A stretch of DNA of 5,955 bases from Desulfobacterales bacterium (GTDB lineage: Bacteria; Desulfobacterota; Desulfobacteria; Desulfobacterales; UBA11574). Below, one piece after another: positions 4,758 through 5,955 of the stretch. Location of the stretch: the NCBI GenBank assembly GCA_012974475.1, contig JAAXQD010000132.1, positions 1 to 5,955 on the forward strand, written 5' to 3'. Under the pieces are notes generated by a model. That model did not search any database and was not told where the DNA came from. It saw nothing but the letters and a program-made list of their open reading frames with translations. Each line of letters opens with the position of its first letter. The first letter of the stretch is position 1. The position numbers and the translations under genes were made by a program.

Positions 4758-5660
4758 ATGAAGATTCGTGAACGGCAGGAGTTGATCAGATTCAGAACCC
4801 GGGATCGTTTTCTGATAAACTCTCTCCTGATTACAGCGGAGTCCCACCGCAAAGAAGAAATCCTGGATATTCCGATATTGCTCCAGATTCACGGTCAGCT
4901 GGGCCATTTCCTCGCGAGAGGCACCCCGCGCCTTCTACCCCACGCGCTGGTCGAGCGCGGTTTCAACACCATGTCCATGAATACAAGACTTGCCTATGCA
5001 GGGCAAATCACCGGGCAGGGCATCTTCGACGACACCATAAAAGACATCGACGCCGCCGTTGAGTTTTTGACCGGCGAAGGGTTTAAAAATATTTTCATTC
5101 TGGGGTATAGTTTAGGCGCCTGCATGGCGGCATACTGGGCCTCGAACCGAGAACATGCCAATGTGAAAGGGTTGATCCTCGAAGGCCTTCTCTACTCATC
5201 CCCCGATAGTAAAAGGAAACGATTTGCAGAATGGGGGAGTTCTCCTACTTATGAAGAAGCATCTGAGAAGGCAAAAGCCGTACTTGGAGATGATCCTTAC
5301 AACAGCGCCCGTGATGAAATCTTGATTTTTTATCATTCCAGGGGGCCAAGCCTGGAACCTTTGAGTGACGAAATTTTCACGTACAAAACCTGGTGGTTCA
5401 TGGCGGGGCCTGAGGCGCATGCGACAATGACATACAGGCACATCCATAAGATCGATCTGCCCATGCTATTGATCAGGGGGGAAAAAGATCATATTGTCGA
5501 GGAATGGGAACCAGAGGCATTGGCACAGGTCGCTCGAAAATCAGGAAATCAGAACGTCAGGGTCAGACAGATCCCCGGGGCAGGGCACGACTGTATGGAA
5601 AATCCCGATGAGATGCTCAAAGAGATAACCCAAATGCTCATGAAATGGTCTAAAGAATAA
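4758..5660 (+). CDS. Alpha/beta hydrolase with intact catalytic triad
   Basis: A 300-residue paralogue of the preceding gene product, cytoplasmic by lack of a signal peptide. The likely triad is Ser118 in GYSLG (116-120), Asp244 in EKDHIV and His277 in GAGHD. His45-Gly46 would supply the oxyanion side. It shares GIFDDT (88-93), SPTYEEASEKAK (162-173) and KTWWFMAGPEA (210-220) with its neighbour. The last two lie in the lid between the central strands and probably shape the substrate pocket. An esterase, lipase or C-C hydrolase activity fits the fold, but the substrate cannot be read from sequence. The start is ATG 4758: a TGA sits immediately upstream in frame, and AAGGAG (4742-4747) lies 10 nt away. 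The 53-nt gap to the previous gene contains no terminator, so co-transcription is likely. No clear terminator follows. Confidence 0.94.
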   Translation: MKIRERQELIRFRTRDRFLINSLLITAESHRKEEILDIPILLQIHGQLGHFLARGTPRLLPHALVERGFNTMSMNTRLAYAGQITGQGIFDDTIKDIDAAVEFLTGEGFKNIFILGYSLGACMAAYWASNREHANVKGLILEGLLYSSPDSKRKRFAEWGSSPTYEEASEKAKAVLGDDPYNSARDEILIFYHSRGPSLEPLSDEIFTYKTWWFMAGPEAHATMTYRHIHKIDLPMLLIRGEKDHIVEEWEPEALAQVARKSGNQNVRVRQIPGAGHDCMENPDEMLKEITQMLMKWSKE

Positions 5661-5830
5661 AATACTTCTTCCGCCCACCGGATATCCTTATGCGATTTAT
5701 GCAACCGTCAAACGCGCATCCTCTCATTTTGCCGGCCGATATTCTAAAAATACAGCTTGCTATAAAGCAACAGTTCCATGTAATTAAATTTAACTTCGCC
5801 GGTGCTCGGAGTCCTGACACCCGGCTCCAG
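5661..5830. other. Spacer downstream of the hydrolases without a recognisable gene
   Basis: No gene or convincing terminator was found. GCCGGTG (5798-5804) can pair with CACCCGGC (5818-5825) with one bulged C, but no T run follows. A small TTGCT/AGCAA hairpin with loop ATAA lies at 5757-5770. Confidence 0.5.
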
Positions 5831-5947
5831 AACTCAGAACCAGGAACCAGAAACTATGAACCCAGAACCAGGAACTATGAACCAGGAACCAGGAACTATG
5901 AACCCAGAACCAGGAACTATGAACCAGGAACTATGAACCCAGAACCC
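5831..5947. repeat. Heptanucleotide tandem repeat with 42-bp higher-order unit
   Basis: From 5831 to 5942 the DNA divides without remainder into 16 heptamers, nearly all of three types: A = AACCAGG, B = AACTATG, C = AACCCAG. A partial AACCC follows. After AACTCAG and one A, the order is A'BCABA, ABCABA, BC, where A' is AACCAGA. The 42-bp blocks 5845-5886 and 5887-5928 differ at one base (5851). A 7-bp period shifts frame each unit, and the TATGAAC junctions put TGA in every phase, so it is not coding. Similar heptanucleotide repeats (STRR) are known in cyanobacteria. Slippage and unequal crossing-over would explain it. Confidence 0.95.
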
Positions 5948-5955
5948 TTTCATGG

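Noticed and set aside
4750..4761. Mini-ORF ATG CGT GAA TGA overlapping the second hydrolase start
   Set aside because: It is three codons long and only 2 nt from the Shine-Dalgarno, so it is likely chance.
5831..5955. CRISPR array
   Set aside because: The unit is 7 bp with no spacers, so it is a simple tandem repeat.

Overview
The window looks like chromosomal DNA of a Gram-negative bacterium of mid-range GC content. The best guess is a Desulfobacterota (deltaproteobacterial) lineage. That guess rests on the style of the RhlE-type helicase, the exported SYLF-domain protein, intergenic ATTCCC-N8-GGGAAT hairpin repeats and tandem short-word repeats between genes. No rRNA, tRNA or other taxonomic marker is present, so it is an inference. 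All convincing genes are on the + strand and are separated by unusually long, repeat- and hairpin-rich spacers.

Layout. Positions 1-174 hold a possible frame-split tail of an upstream gene and a 10-bp inverted repeat. At 203-904 is an exported SYLF-domain lipoid-binding-type protein. It is followed at once (907-1116) by a decayed fragment of a SAM-dependent methyltransferase. A predicted promoter (1119-1147) and a strong intrinsic terminator (1194-1222) precede a TTG-started DEAD-box RNA helicase (1249-2466), so the terminator may lie in the helicase leader. A roughly 500-nt gene-free stretch follows, with hairpins, a 17-bp tandem duplication and a composite REP-like repeat (2971-3063).

The most unusual unit is 3110-3452. 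It has a near-consensus promoter and a ~100-nt leader that can fold to hide a perfect 11-nt Shine-Dalgarno sequence. Next comes a 51-residue peptide with 11 cysteines in its last 31 residues, built on an (I/V)DPC repeat, and then a 12-bp-stem terminator. It is a self-contained monocistronic module of unknown function. Its layout resembles a Cys-rich metal-binding protein, a RiPP-type precursor or a cysteine-codon sensor, and the sequence does not decide between these.

Downstream, two paralogous alpha/beta hydrolases (3799-4704 and 4758-5660) form a likely operon. The second has a full Ser-Asp-His triad. The first keeps the Asp and His but has Gly at the nucleophile elbow (GHGLG), so it is either a pseudoenzyme partner or uses different chemistry. 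The window ends inside a heptanucleotide repeat made of three word types arranged in a 42-bp higher-order unit.
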